Below are positions 24,709 through 36,990 of a DNA stretch of 64,000 nucleotides, piece by piece. The notes beneath the pieces are model-generated. The model did no database searches. It was not told where the DNA came from and worked only from the letters and a program-made list of their open reading frames with translations. Both the position numbers and the translations under genes were made by a program. This stretch comes from Voacanga thouarsii (taxonomy: Eukaryota > Streptophyta > Magnoliopsida > Gentianales > Apocynaceae). The first letter of the stretch is position 1. Every line of letters starts with the position of its first letter. The stretch spans positions 62,001 through 126,000 of the forward strand of contig JANUWF010001220.1 of assembly GCA_026120185.1 (NCBI GenBank), written 5' to 3'.

Positions 24709-25790
24709 TGATGCGTAAATTTTATGTGTGTAAAAATCATCAAATTTAAATTCATCCCTTAGTCAATTTTTAATTAAAACACTAATTCCAAAATACACAT
24801 ATGAGCAAGTATACTCATCACAAGCATAACATAGGGGATTAACGAGTATCGATCTTCAAAGGAATAAGTACATACTAATCACTTTTAATTCATTATTTAA
24901 TCAACCCAAATAAAGTGAGAAAATAATAAAAAGAAAAAAATGAAAAAATATATACAACTCAATGATGTAGGTTTATCTAATTTAAACAATTATCCTAGAA
25001 AACATAATAATGAACCGATTAGAAATTCTCTTAATTAATTATCATCTTGGCATCATGAAGGAACGTAAAGATAAACTCCACTTCATTTGTCAATCCATAG
25101 AATTGCTATATTTTAATTCATATTAATAGATTTGTCAATCAAGCTAACATAACCAAAACATGCATTAAGTTCATCATTATATATTTTGATTCAATTAGCA
25201 GATTTATTAATCAAACCATCCGAACCAAAATATACATGAATCTCAATTCCTTTAAATAAAAAATTAGCTAATAACCCTATGTAAAGGTGAAATCAACTTA
25301 ACCTTTGATCACTTAGTTCTAAAATCCTAACTTCATCGTTCAAATCCATTAAGATTTAACAAATACGAAATCAATGCAACGAAACTCCTAACATCGTTTT
25401 GTCGAGTCAATTAGAAGAACTCGCATCAATAACCAATAATAACAAGTAATCAAATACCAAATATGACAAAGAATTTATCAAATAACTAAATCAATACAAA
25501 ATTATAAATCTCAAAATAATGTTAAATTACAATAAAGACATTGAATACACCATTGTTTAAGGAAAAGAAGACAAAGAGAAAAGAAAACACTTATAGACAA
25601 ACCTCTTTCTTCTTCTTTGAAAACTCTCTTGAACAATCCCCCTTGATTTTGGTGAACTCCTTCTTCAATAAGAGATTGAGAATTATTACTTATGAATCCA
25701 CCTCTCTCTATGACAAAGTGGGATTAACTAGAGGGGGATTAACAAAATCCTATCTTTATGCACTTCATTAGCTCAATTCTCAACAAGTCT
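24709..25790 (-). mobile_element. Athila-like Gypsy LTR fragment
   Basis: The left edge TGATGCGTAAATTTT abuts the broken Tat pol. Its blocks match the Athila-like solo LTR 52710-54249 in the same order: GCAAGTATACTCATCA, then AACGAGTATCGATC, then the CACTTATAGACAAACCTCTT block (about 25590) that equals CACTCATAGACAAGCCTC at 53550. It is therefore the end of an LTR on the minus strand. The match fades after about 25790, so the rest of the LTR is missing or too diverged. Confidence 0.6.
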
Positions 25791-26420
25791 TTTGAAAAGT
25801 ACAACTAGAAAGGGATTAACCAAGCGATTGTGCAACTTAGTCCAATGACAAAGAATTGGAGATCTTTGAGAGTGATGAAGGGTGAGTGAACTGTGAACCG
25901 AAGAGGAACATACTAAAGATCCAATCTGTGGCGATTTATGCGTAATCTGTGGCTCCAATCCAAAGATCCAACAGCAACCCAGGTCGCATATCGAGGTCCT
26001 TGGCTAGAAGTCAATCTTTGCTGAAGAATGCAGAGAATAAAATCTACCAAGAACCCATGGAGTGAGTGTGTGCAAGTGATTTTTCGGTGGAATAATGGAA
26101 ACCAAGTTATCAGCAGCTTGGCATCAAGGAAGGGAGAAAAGATTTTAGAGAGAGAGAGAGGTGGTAGCGGCTAGGGATAGGGTTTCTGGGAGAATAGGTT
26201 GTGCAAAAAAAACTAGAAGGGTTCTTCACGGGACAAAAAAAATAAACGAGTTTGCGGGTTGAAATGGATTGAAACAGGTTGAACCCGTTTATAACCCGAA
26301 TACATTTAATGTTAAACAGGTCGACCCGTTTCAACCCGAACTCGTGAAATCTCAACCCTAACCAACTATAATTGTGTCGTTTTTGGGTCGTGTTGGCATG
26401 TCGTGTTCAACATTGCCAAC
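25791..26420. other. Unassigned segment with hAT-like right edge
   Basis: No coding similarity. At 26253-26345 there are inverted copies of CGGGTTGAAA / TTTCAACCCG type. The right edge TTGCCAACCCTA (26409-26420), reverse complement TAGGGTTGGCAA, resembles the terminus of some plant hAT-type short elements and sits exactly where Copia-2 leader sequence begins. No matching left end or 8-bp duplication was found. Confidence 0.3.
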
Positions 26421-26609
26421 CCTAATCATTTCCTAGAAGGGTAGTCAATTTATGGTGGAAGAAGCTATGTCAGTTTTCCTAAAAGCTAAATTATTCATAT
26501 TAAAGATAGTAGTGATAGTGATACTATTATCAGATTTAATATGATGATAAAGTGCATAAATTATTTGTTTTTCACAAATTAAGAATTTTCTTTTATTTTT
26601 TATTTTTAG

Positions 26610-27402
26610 AAACGATTAGTGGAGGTTCTTTCAGTCCTTTGGCAATTATTCTCCATGAGAATAAATTAATAGGACTAAATTATTTTAACTGAAAAAGAAA
26701 TTTGGACATAATACTCACTGCAGAGGAGTTTAAGTATGTCTTATATGAAACCTGTTCTGTTATCGAGGAGGGTTTCATCGAAAAAGAGCGAGAGGCTGAA
26801 AAGGTATGAAAGAAGGGGTACATGTTGGCCTCCATATCTAATATGCTTCAGTCCAAATACGAGCACATGGTCACTGTTTACGATATTAGCACATCATTAG
26901 CCATGATATTCGCTGACAAGAGCCGATCCGCAAGGCAGGAGGCTCTTAGAATAATCATCAACACTAGGATGGTTGAGGGAGCACCAATCAGGAAGCATAT
27001 GCTTACTATGATTGCTACTTTCGAGGAAGTAGAAGTCTTAGGGGTTGTGATTGATCTCAAGAGCCAAGTAGATATGATTCTCAAATCTCTGCTAAACTCT
27101 TTTGCTTCATTCAAGTTAAACTACAACATAAATAAGTTAAATATGAGTTTAACGGAGTTAATGAAAGAACTTCAGGTGGTAGAGAAGGTCATGAAGCTAC
27201 ATTTAAATGCTATGATAGCTAAAGCTTCTTCATTAAGAATTGGGCCCAAGCCCAGAAAGTTCAAGAAGAAAAAGGTAATGCAACGGCCCAACATAAGTCT
27301 CAACCCAAAGACAAACCGAAGGGAAAGTGCTTCAAATGTGGAAAGAATGGACAATAGAAAAATGAGTGTTCAAATCATTAGGCCAAGAAAAACCCCACAA
27401 TT
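26610..27402 (+). pseudogene. Copia-2 gag, decayed
   Basis: Starts with GGSFSPLAIILHENKLIG (from about 26622), where the Met codon of Copia-1 is lost. A stop replaces the tryptophan of the W-K-R-N-L-D block (about 26690), and another stop follows EREAEKV. The longest open stretch, 26822-27577, contains FADKSRSARQEALRIIINTR and LNMSLTELMKELQVVEKVMK, colinear with Copia-1 gag. The nucleocapsid knuckle reads CFKCGKNGQ-stop-KNEC in the frame at about 27327-27370, so its histidine is also lost. The frame runs into the CACTA-like terminus at 27403, and residues after that point are not gag. Confidence 0.85.
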
Positions 27403-27870
27403 CACTACAAAAAAAGTGACTTTTGGTAACGTCAGAGAAAGTATGGCGAAATTGGCCAAAACTGTGGTAAATACATTTTTGCCACAGAAACGCCACAGTT
27501 TTCGAGGCATGGGCATTACGATCATTGCAAAAAGTTTGCCACAATTGTGTAACTGTGGGGAATACCTTTTTCCATGAATTTACTATAGCTTTGGAGTCAT
27601 TGTAAATAAAGTGTGGTATTTGTTCATGGATTTTTCTACAGTTTTTCCCAACGGTTAGTAATTATGGGCAAAGATTTTATTTTTTGTTACAATTTTTCTA
27701 ACATTTTACAACTGTGGTGAATATTATTTGTTACAATTAAGTTTTCATTGAAAATAATCCCTTTTGTCATGATTCTTTTCTAGATTAATATAACTGTGGG
27801 TAATGCCCATTTGCTACAACTTTCTTGCTATTGTAATTAATACTCTTTACCATGATTTAAAGCTTCAGAA
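27403..27870 (+). mobile_element. CACTA-type terminus and subterminal repeats of an insertion in Copia-2
   Basis: CACTACAAAAAAAGTGAC begins at 27403, preceded by ATT. The next 450 bp hold repeated short motifs of the AACTGTGGTAAAT / TTGCCACAG type in both orientations (27460-27490, 27528-27560, 27708-27725, 27790-27830), as expected for CACTA subterminal repeats. No transposase is readable. The insertion should end near 43410 where Copia-2 resumes, but no mirror-image terminus was found there, so that end is probably deleted. Confidence 0.6.
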
Positions 27871-30365
27871 AAAATTTTATGCAATTTTTAGAAAATTTCC
27901 ATATTTTTTACATTTATAGTGAATGAACATTGAATTCAATATGATAATATTAACAAATTTTTTTTACATCCGTATTTTCACCAAAAAAATTTCCTTCTAC
28001 TTTAACAAGATCATAATCTACTATACACATTTAGAACTATGAAAATCTTTAATATTAACAATCAACTATCATCCATTGAATGAACATTCAAAATGCCATC
28101 TTCCATTAATAATAACTTAATATACATAAAAAAAACTAAATGGAGTCTGCTAAGTATCATGAATCTAATCCTTGATATTAGTTCAAAATAGTCCAAAATA
28201 AAATCACAATTCTAACTATGACATCCATTAGAAGTCATAAAAATTCATCAAGGACAAAAAAAAAATACAATAGTTAAATGAACCTTCAACCACCTTAATC
28301 TTCATTCCTCCTGTCATTAAGAAAAAAAAATGACAAGATTACTACTTAATAAAACTACAAATCTGAACTTCTAAAGCCACTACAAAACTGGTCTCAGATA
28401 TATGTAATCATTCGCTTTAATATAAAATTCAGAATCATAAAGCACATAAACAGCTTTGAAAAAAGATAATCTGCATTGACAATCACATGTTAGTGTAAGA
28501 AGATTGATTTAGCACTAGTTAAAGTATCCAACTATCAACTTCAAGACCTAAATTCTTTCTGAAATTAGAGAAGTACTTCACTATTCGACCAGAGAAAAAA
28601 AGGACAACATTAGCTTCTTCAAAAAAAAAAAAAAAACTGAACTTAATTGCAGTTCAGTCCTAATGTTTATCAAAGAGAAAAAAAGTTCTTGTCTATCTCA
28701 GTTCAAGTACAAAAAAGAAATTAAGTTGAAGGACATCACTTCCTTAAGGCTCCATTTTGTCATTATAATTAAGAGAAAAGTCGAAAATAAATAAATAAAT
28801 AAATACATTCAGCACTTTTAGAAACATCTTACAAGAACAAGCACAATACCTTATATTCAGTAATGATTCAAGTTTTTCCCAGAAAATACTTTCTTTTGCA
28901 TCACTTCCTCTATGTTTCTAGGTAATTTCTAGTATGTACGATGACTTACGTGTTGTAAGAACATGCAAATATCTGTAGTTTCACATATTACAGCATCCAA
29001 AAAGTACTAATTAATGATTGAGTTTCATGAGATTACATAATATCCCTTTATTTCCCTTCTCATTTTATACTATGTCCTACTACTCATTATAAATTGACTG
29101 TTCTAACTATCATATACTAGTGTTTCCATAATGATATCCGTCACTAAAATTGTAAACAAATGTCTCAATAACATGCCTACGAAGCATATAAGTTGAAAGA
29201 TATGGATGTTAACTTGTAGATATAGAATAAATAACATTATTTAAAAAAAAAAAGTCTCAAGATGAGTTTTTGAATAAGGGATGGGAACAAAAAATATGGG
29301 TAAAAGTGGCAGACATGTTCTGTTTGAACTTTTATGCCATGTTAAGTCTGTATATGCTGAACTAAATGTAAACTTTTTAGTCTTTCAGTTAAAAGAAAAA
29401 TCATATGAGTATCCAATTTATATTGTAATGTCAAGTAAGAATAGCCAATCAAGGCAAATCCAATGAAACACACCACCTTCTTGTTAATTTCACAATAAAA
29501 GATTGTTAGTACTTCTTAACCAAGCACTTACCAATCACCACTAGTAACAAAGTAGCTACTTTAATATCTATTTATACTTCAATAATGATTACTGATTACT
29601 ACTTTTAAGGAAATTTAAAGAGAAAGAAAACTGAAAGTAGACAAAAGCATAAACCGTGCATAATTTAATAGCTATTGCAAGTAGGAATATTAAATGCCAA
29701 TCAGTGATTTCTTCCTCTTTGGCATACTAGAATATAGAACTGCACATCTAAAGAAAGAATTGTTAAAGAAATCAAATGTGATGCTTGTAGACAAAGTGAA
29801 ACGTAACTCCTTGGTGCTTCTAGACTATCCTTAGTATTAGTCAAGAAAATTATAGCTCAACTTCCAGATAAAGTGAAACTTAAAATGTTATGTGTCACCA
29901 CATCTGATTAATTATTAGAGCTATAGTTCACAAAAATGGAAAAAGAGAAAAAGAATATGTAAGGAAAACTAAAAACTCAGCGTCCAAACAACATGGATTT
30001 TGATGCTAATTGTTACCAATAAGTGTGAACAATCTTGAAAAGCATGCTTTACGACTTAAGTAAGCATTCATGAGAAAAGCATTTGCATGCACCATCAGAC
30101 AAGGATTTGTTAAGATTCAGAAAATATGCAGGAATGCTAGAAGACATATTCCCTAATGTCCACAAACAATACAACCATCACTACATTTTTCAAATAGCAT
30201 ACATAAACTCTAATCCATACTGATCAAAGTTCACTAAAAGTAGTGCACATGGTTTGCTGCATGCAGCCTTTGAAATAAAAAGGTATAAAATGAAGAATGA
30301 AAAGATTCTTATATATCACTGACTAATTAACTGCTAGTGCTGTTACAAGCAATGAATACAGTGCA
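27871..30365. other. Unassigned interior of the CACTA-ended insertion, left part
   Basis: AT-rich, with many short A-runs and no coding similarity recognised on either strand. Could be intron or non-coding sequence captured from the host. Confidence 0.4.
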
Positions 30366-30695
30366 TGTTCAGCATCACTACTCAGCGTTTTCAGCTAGAA
30401 ACTACTCGGCATTTTTAGCATATTACTACTCAATTACTACTTAACATTTACACAACATTTTCAGCATCATTACTCATCATTTACATAGCATTTTCAGATC
30501 ACTACTCAGCATTTTTAGCTAGAAACTACTCGGCATTTTCAGCATCACTACTCAGCATTTCAGAGACTATTCCTTTACTACTCAACATTTACACAGTATT
30601 TTCAGCATCGCTACTCAGCAATATTATACATTTTCAGCTAGAAACTACTTAGCATTCTCAGCTTCACTACTCAGTATTTACACAGTAAAGCATAT
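30366..30695. repeat. Higher-order minisatellite, CAGCATTTTCAGCATCACTA type
   Basis: Short units such as AGCATCACTACTCAGCATTT and AGCTAGAAACTACTCGGCAT alternate, and the pair recurs about three times at roughly 120-bp spacing, with ACTCAACATTTACACA between. Units are imperfect. Confidence 0.85.
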
Positions 30696-31809
30696 TCAAT
30701 ACATGAGCTTTTAATTCATGATGCAAGTGAGAGGAATTTACTGCAAGAAATACTTGTTGAGTCACCAGCATCAATTGTATAACAGTAATTATGCATTAAT
30801 GTCTCACCATTTTCTATTATCTTCTAAGTCCAAGTGACTACATGTCCTAAACAAAATTTAAAAAAAAAAAAAACAGCTATTTCTATGACCCATCTCCTGT
30901 TGGATTGTATGCCCTCTTAGACTAGGTTTCTAATGTAAAATAGAATATTTTAATAAAAGAATTTATTTTTAGAAATTGTTTGTAAACTTACTTTTTATTT
31001 GCGCACGATTTTCGTTTGGAACAGACTCATTGTGTTTAAATAAGTGATCCATGTGAATGGTGATTTTTCACAGTAAGGTATGGATCACGGGTTATTAAAC
31101 ACATGAACATTTGTTCTTAACCTATTATGAGACTGGGAATCTCATCATGCTTAGGTTATTATGTTATGAATTCCAAATGGGGTATGGCTTACCTTTAGCC
31201 AATGAGTAGTCCACTCACTTCATGACATAAGCGTATTTCGAATACGTAGGACAGAACCTGTAGTAGTGGTTTCTAAAAGTACTATATGATAGAAATCTAG
31301 ACTACTACCGCTACAGCGTGGACTAGTACTCTTCGACTTAAGTATGAGTTGGTGGTCTGACGAAGCTGAAAGCATATGCTTTGATATGCTATAGTTGAGA
31401 TTCTATAGTAGAACCAATATACTTGTGTATTGAGTATATGTAACTAGTTAGTTAAGACAGATTTGTACAAGATAGTTTCTGCACTATATCGCCCCTTGTG
31501 ATTGTCCGAATGGTCTAGAATGTCCAGGGCCCTGGGAAACATGACTTAGATGTTTGCTTTAGGGTAGCTCCCTTAGAAAGCGGAAACACTCCAGGAAGTC
31601 GAGGATCATTGGACTAGAAGCCTAAGGATAGTAGATGTCATTTAGAGGGGTGTTAGTACACTTCTTCCTCTCTAAATGTACGGCAATATGTAGAGGGGTA
31701 TTTTAGTCATTTCACCTGTAGGTCGGAGACTTTGCTAATGCAGCATTGTCCTTGGGGTCAATATTTCCTTATGGTGATATTAGGAGATATTTAAAATGCA
31801 AAATACAGC

Positions 31810-31819
31810 TATTTATATA
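31810..31819 (+). promoter_or_regulatory. Candidate Copia LTR TATA box
   Basis: TATTTATATA, kept as TATTTATATA in the 3' LTR (39584-39593) and as TATTTATATG in the older solo LTR (about 17808). Its conservation in all three copies supports a role as LTR promoter, which would put R and U5 to its right. Confidence 0.45.
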
Positions 31820-32716
31820 GCAGGGGTATTTTGGTCATTTTAGCAGCCAAGGCGATGTGTCTTTTTGGTCCTCGGAATAGCCCGTAAGTCCTAACTATTT
31901 TTGAATTGAGGAATTGGTCTCAGTTGAAGAGGATTTTATTTTATTTTATTTTATTCAGGATGTCTGATTTATTTTTAGACTGGAATAAAATAAATAAATA
32001 AATAAAATTAGGAGATGAGAGAAATTAATTATCTGGTTTAATTGGTTAATTAATTATTCAGGGCCTAGGTCCAGTATGAATAATTAGGAAATTAACCTGG
32101 GCTTAAACTAGGGAAAATAATTATTGCTTAATTATTTATTGGATTATTTATATAAGCCCAGGAAATAAATAATTAAAAATTAATTGTTTTGGTTCATTTG
32201 GACTCATTAATTATTTATTGGGTTGTTTATTTAAGCCCAGAAAATAAATAATTAATGTTTATTATTTTGGGCCTTTTAAGTCCAAGAGAAATAATAAATA
32301 TTATTTCAGCCCAATAACTTGGACCGTAGGATTTTTTCCAGATACGGTTAAGAAGAGTTTATGGTTAAGCCAAACTTATTCTCAGGATAACATCCGGGTG
32401 TTTGAAATATGATATCCCGGGGATATGTTTGTCAGATAATAAGAGACCTAATTTTAGCTAACCAATAAACAAGTCTCTGGAAAAAGGAAAAAACCCCTAA
32501 TCTCCTTAACAGAGAGAGAGTCTCACGCCTCTCTCTCAAAAACACACGCAGCTCTCTCTCTCTCAGACGTCTCCCTTCTCTATGTTTCTTCTTGTTTTCT
32601 TTGCTAATCAATAGCAAGAGAACCAAGGAGATTTGAGACCGTTCATCTTCACCATTGTGTTCACCGACTAGAGGTTGGGCTGTGGTATATTCCGAGAGTT
32701 GAAAAGCTTGGCGTTC

Positions 32717-32818
32717 ATGCAAACAAGGCGAAGTAGGAGGCTAGCGGGTTTTCAACCGGAAGCTTCTTCAAGTGGGCAAGGTAAAGCGATTCACGTCGTT
32801 CAATCCACTCCTACTTAA
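32717..32818 (+). CDS. Short LTR reading frame, MQxxRSRRLAG type, truncated copy
   Basis: MQTRRSRRLAGFQPEASSSG and on to VQSTPT, then TAA (32816-32818). The 3' LTR copy reads CAA at this codon and continues for 19 more residues, so a single C-to-T change shortened this one. It lies downstream of the candidate TATA box and 130 bp before the primer site, so it would be in the 5' leader of the element RNA. Confidence 0.4.
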   Translation: MQTRRSRRLAGFQPEASSSGQGKAIHVVQSTPT

Positions 32819-32945
32819 CTTAGAAGGCTTAAGGAGCGCAAAGATATGATCTTCACGCTTCTGTGTGGCCTTTAAGGCTTGTGGTTTTTTTTCTCTAATT
32901 TTTACCATCACTGCATGCTTCCTTTGTTTTTCCCGTCCCTCAATG

Positions 32946-32956
32946 TGGTATCAGAG
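32946..32956 (+). other. Copia-1 primer-binding site
   Basis: TGGTATCAGAG, complementary to the 3' end of initiator methionine tRNA, 3 bases after the LTR. This is the usual primer of plant Copia elements. Confidence 0.9.
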
Positions 32957-34762
32957 ACAATGGTTCTTTGATCAATTTAGGGAGTATGGTAGTTAATAAA
33001 AATGGAGAAGATGATTATACATGTGATCCTTTGCTGTTTTGGTATGGGATAGCATCACTGTGAGCTTCACCGTTGAAGCATAGGACACTCTGTAAAATTT
33101 TTTGCTTTAATGTTTTGATCGTGTAAACCCAATTTAAATGGGTATAGGCGGTTGTGTTTTTGTTTTGGATGAGTTTTTGTAAGTAAAAATATCCAAAGAA
33201 GCCAAAGAAGACTGAAAAGTCGAAGAAAAGAAGCTTCTGCAATTTCCCGTGAAACAGAAGAAAAAACGAAGAATGAGGTACTGTTCATAAGCAGCCGAGC
33301 CGTAGCTGAGCCAACTCTGTTGATGGGTCACGAGTTGCTGTCCTTGAGCCGTGTAAGCCGAGCCGATTGCATAAAATCCAAGCCGAATGCAATTGAAATG
33401 TTGCAATTCAATTGCAACAGCTTCCAGGTTGCGAGCGGGCAATCGGATCAACGCGCGGGTCATGAGCAGAAAGGCAGCGAAGCGGGTTCTCGGGCGAGTG
33501 GGCAGCGTTCGCGGGTTGCTGAGGATTCTGATCCGGTGCGGCGCGGTGCACCACGGCCGCAGTGCACCGCAGGCCAAAATGGGCCTGGATCCGGTGCATC
33601 CGGTGCAGTGGACCGCCAGCTTTTTTTTTTTTTTTTTGCAATTTTTTTTCTTTTTCGTTTTGGGTCCCATACCAGACGAAGTTAATATTTTGCAATATTT
33701 ATATTCTTGAAATATATTTTCATGAAAAATATTAGTAAAGGATTTTAGGATTAAACAAGATCATTAATTAATTAATTAATGTGTTTAATTCTATTATTTG
33801 GGCACTTAGGTTTAAAAAATAGAAAAGCATGAAAACGTTTACAGTTTTCGAGCATGCTATTTTTTTTTTTTTTTTGTACCTATGTGTGCTTTTTCTCAAA
33901 GACCAAAATCTTTGGGAACATTTTTTACAAGAAAAATATTTTTTTCCAAAAATTAAATGGTTATTTTAATTTGTACAAAAATTAATCCTTGAATGTTTTC
34001 TCAAAGGATTTAATCCTTGACATAGAAAATATATTAGATTTAGATATTTTTGTAAATTAAAATGGAGAACCATTTTGTTTTGTTTTGGACTAAAAAAAAT
34101 GATTTTGTCAAATAAACTTGAGACTAAAGTCTCTAGAAAGTTTTAATTGGAAAATTTTTGAAATCATTAAGTTTTAACTTAAATAAAATTAGTTCATGGA
34201 GAAATCTCTCAAAGGATATAAGCCTTGACATAGAGATTTTAATGGATTTGGATATTTTATTTTTGAGTTAAGAAAAACTTAATGGAAATTTCAAAAGGAT
34301 ATTTTTTAGTAAACCTTTATTTTAAAAGACTAAGTGGGAGAGGGGTTGCAACGGCCCCATGGTTTCCATCACGGTTCTCATTAGAGATCGTGGGTCCCCT
34401 CGCGTCACCCTGGGAGTGAACCCGTATAGGATGGGGATATCACAAGGATCTAGATCTAATGGAATGATGTAATTAATAACCCGGGGCACGTACTATGATC
34501 GGCCAGCCCACGTTGGAGGTTATAGTGCGAGGTATGTCTATAGAAAATGAGAGAAAACAGCCATCCCACGATGGAGTTATCCTCTAAATCATTACCTAGA
34601 AGAGAAATTAATTTGTGGTGGTTAATACACTTAGCTTAGGGAACTGTTAATCTTCCTAAGAAGCTATGTTAGTTTTTCCTAAGAGCCAAATTATTTTCAG
34701 TGCACAAATTTTATCTTGTTTTCACAAACTAAATTATTTCTATTATTTTTCGATTTTCAGAA
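32957..34762 (+). other. Copia-1 untranslated leader with a GC-rich island
   Basis: About 1.8 kb between primer site and gag. Most is AT-rich, but 33320-33620 is GC-rich with repeated GGTGC / CCGGTGCA motifs (33533-33611) and stands out from the whole element. Because of its composition, frames are open on both strands (up to 178 codons on the minus strand, 33134-33670), with no recognisable domains. A second less AT-rich stretch is at 34340-34530. The leader normally holds packaging and dimerisation signals, but I cannot place them. Confidence 0.6.
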
Positions 34763-35560
34763 ATGGTGGGAGGTTCTTTTAGTCCATTGGCCGTTATTCT
34801 CAGGGAGAATAAGTTAACGGGTCCAAATTATGTAGACTGGAAAAGGAATCTGGACATAATACTCACAGCCAAAGAGTATAAGTATGTTATTTATGAGACC
34901 TGCCCTGTTATCGGGAAAGGTTCTACCACCGAAGAGCAAGAGGCTGAGAAGGCGTGGAAGAAGGCTGACAAAATGGCACGTTGCTATATATTAGTCTCCA
35001 TGTCTAATGTGCTCCAGTCAAAACACGAGCACATGGCTTCTGCATATGACATCAGTCAATCATTGGTTACTATGTTCGCAGACAAGAGTCGGCACGCAAG
35101 GCAGGAGGCTCTTCGAACTATTATAAACACTAAGATGGCTGAGGAAGCATCAGTCCGACAGCATATGCTCAAGATGATTACTGCTTTCGAAGAGGCAGAA
35201 ATCTTAGAGGCTGTCATTGACCCCGAGAGCCAAGTGGACATGGTTCTCGAATCTCTACCGGGCTCCATCACTCAGTTCAAGTTAAACTATAATATGAACA
35301 AATTGAACATGAGTTTAACTGAATTGATGAAGGAGCTCCAGATGGCGGAGAAGGTCATGAAGCCGTAGTCAAAGGCCATAATTGCTAAGGCTTCTTCTTC
35401 AAGAATTGGGCCTAAACCCAGAAAGTTCAAGAGGAAGAAGGGGAATGCAGCAGCCCAGCCCAAGGACAAACCAAAGGGCAAGTACTTCAAATGTGGAAAG
35501 AAGGGACACTGGAAAAAGGAGTGTCCAGATCTTCAAGCCAAGAAAAACCCCACAGGTAAT
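34763..35560 (+). pseudogene. Copia-1 gag with nucleocapsid knuckle, nearly complete
   Basis: Forms the virus-like particle and binds element RNA. ATG at 34763 is the first in frame and follows a pyrimidine-rich tract. Open for 201 codons with the UBN2/Copia gag layout: GGSFSPLAVILRENKLTGPN, W-K-R-N-L-D, then FADKSRHARQEALRTIINTK, ending LTELMKELQMAEKVMKP. A TAG at 35366-35368 ends it early. The same frame continues, allowing for that stop, to the knuckle KYFKCGKKGHWKKECP (about 35480-35527). The C-x2-C-x4-H-x4-C motif needs a cysteine where this copy has tyrosine (TAC at 35483-35485), and Copia-2 still has CFKC there. Confidence 0.9.
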
Positions 35561-36990
35561 GTGTACTATCTAGAGTCCATATCAATGGTAAGATCAACTT
35601 CCACTTGGATTGTTGATTCAGGAGCCACTGATCATATCTGTAACTCCTTGTAGGGGTTTAGAAAGATTAGAAGACTTAAGAAGGGCGAACATGGGCTACG
35701 AGTGGGTAATGGAGCACAAGTCTGGACCCTTGCAGTGGGAGAGCTGGATCTTGTTTTTTATTGTAATAAGATAGTGGTTTTAAAGGATATCTTATATGTA
35801 CCCGATTTTCGTCAGAATTTGATTTCAGATGCAAAACTTATTAATTAAGGATATTCTGTATCTTTCCATTCTGGTATTTCTATCAGTAGAGATGGAGAAA
35901 TTCTATGTACTGGGCACATGTATGGAAATCTATTCTTTTAAACCATATTAACAACCAATCAAATAATGCTCAGTCTGAACCTTTAACTAAGAAGAGAAAG
36001 ACCAATATCAATGATTCATACCTTTGGCATCTAAGGTTGGGTCATATTAACTCAACCAGGATTCAGAGGCTAATCCATGATGGGCCTTTGGGCTCATTGA
36101 GATTGGAAATTTGGCATCAGTGTGAATCCTGCCTGATGGAAAAGATGACCAAAAGGTCATTTACACCAAAGGCGAATAGGGCCAAGGAGGTGTTGAGTCT
36201 TGTTCACACTGATGTGTGTGGTCCGTTGTCTACACCAGCTAGGGGAGGTTTTGAGTACTTCATCACTTTCACAGATGATTGTACGAGGTATGGTTATATT
36301 TACCTGATGAGACGCAAGTCTGACTCTTTTGACAAGTTCAAGGAGTTTAAGGCTGAAGTGGAGCGTTGGACAGGTAAATTAATCAAAACCCTACAATCGG
36401 ATCGTGGTGGAGAGTACCTCCTAGGTTAATTCAAGGATTACATGGTACATCATGGGATAGTATCCCAACTCTCTACGCTGGGAACATCCCAGCAGAATGG
36501 AGTAGCTGAGAGAAGGAACAGGACATTGATGGAAATGGTCCGAAGCATGATGTCTCATGCTACTCTTCCAGTGTCTTTTTCGGGATATGCCCTGGAGACA
36601 ACGGCATATATTCTGAACTTGGTGCCTTCCAAGTCAATACCTAGGACTCCCTATAAGATGTGGACTGGGAGTAAGCCAAGTCTGAATCATCTCAGGATTT
36701 GGAGTTGTCTAGCTTATGTACTGATCAAGGGAGACAAGTTGGAACCAAGATCAGAATTATGTTATTTTGTTGGCTATCTAAAAGGGACAAAAAGAGGTTA
36801 CTTTTATCATGCTAAGGAGCATAAGGTACTAGTTAGTACCAATGTTAGATACTTGGAAGATGATCAAAGTACTTCCACTAAAGGTTCAACAAGGTTGGAA
36901 CTTGAGGAGAAGTTATCTACGGAATCAACTTCTTCTGACCCGATTGTGGAACAAGAAGAGGCACAGCCTCAAGAGCCTGTGCAAGTGGAG
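35561..36990 (+). pseudogene. Copia-1 protease and integrase, with stops
   Basis: Protease: TWIVDSGATDH (35603-35635) with the catalytic DSG intact, followed by a stop at about 35651. Pre-integrase: KDILYVPDFRQNL with stops at about 35847 and 35940, then the zinc motif HLRLGH...CESC (36028-36132). The integrase core keeps its three acidic residues: D in HTDVCGPL (about 36205), D in LQSDRGGEY (about 36393), E in NGVAERRNRTL (about 36496). A TAA at 36427-36429 lies between the second and third. The enzyme would insert the DNA copy into the genome. The C-terminal part passes through GYALETTAYILNLVPSKS and an acidic EQEEAQPQEP linker (about 36950). Confidence 0.9.

Larger units (their letters stand above)
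30898..32942 (+). repeat. Copia-1 5' LTR
   Basis: TGTTGGATTG...CCCTCA, 2045 bp. Compared with the 3' LTR by eye, substitutions are common in the first 890 bp and in the last 360 bp, but 31787-32581 is identical to 39561-40355. A candidate TATA box (TATTTATATA, 31810-31819) lies in the identical tract. Confidence 0.95.

Noticed and set aside
33134..33710. Overlapping frames of 95-178 codons on both strands in the Copia-1 leader
   Set aside because: Open because the tract is GC-rich, and they run through poly-T/poly-A. No recognisable domain.
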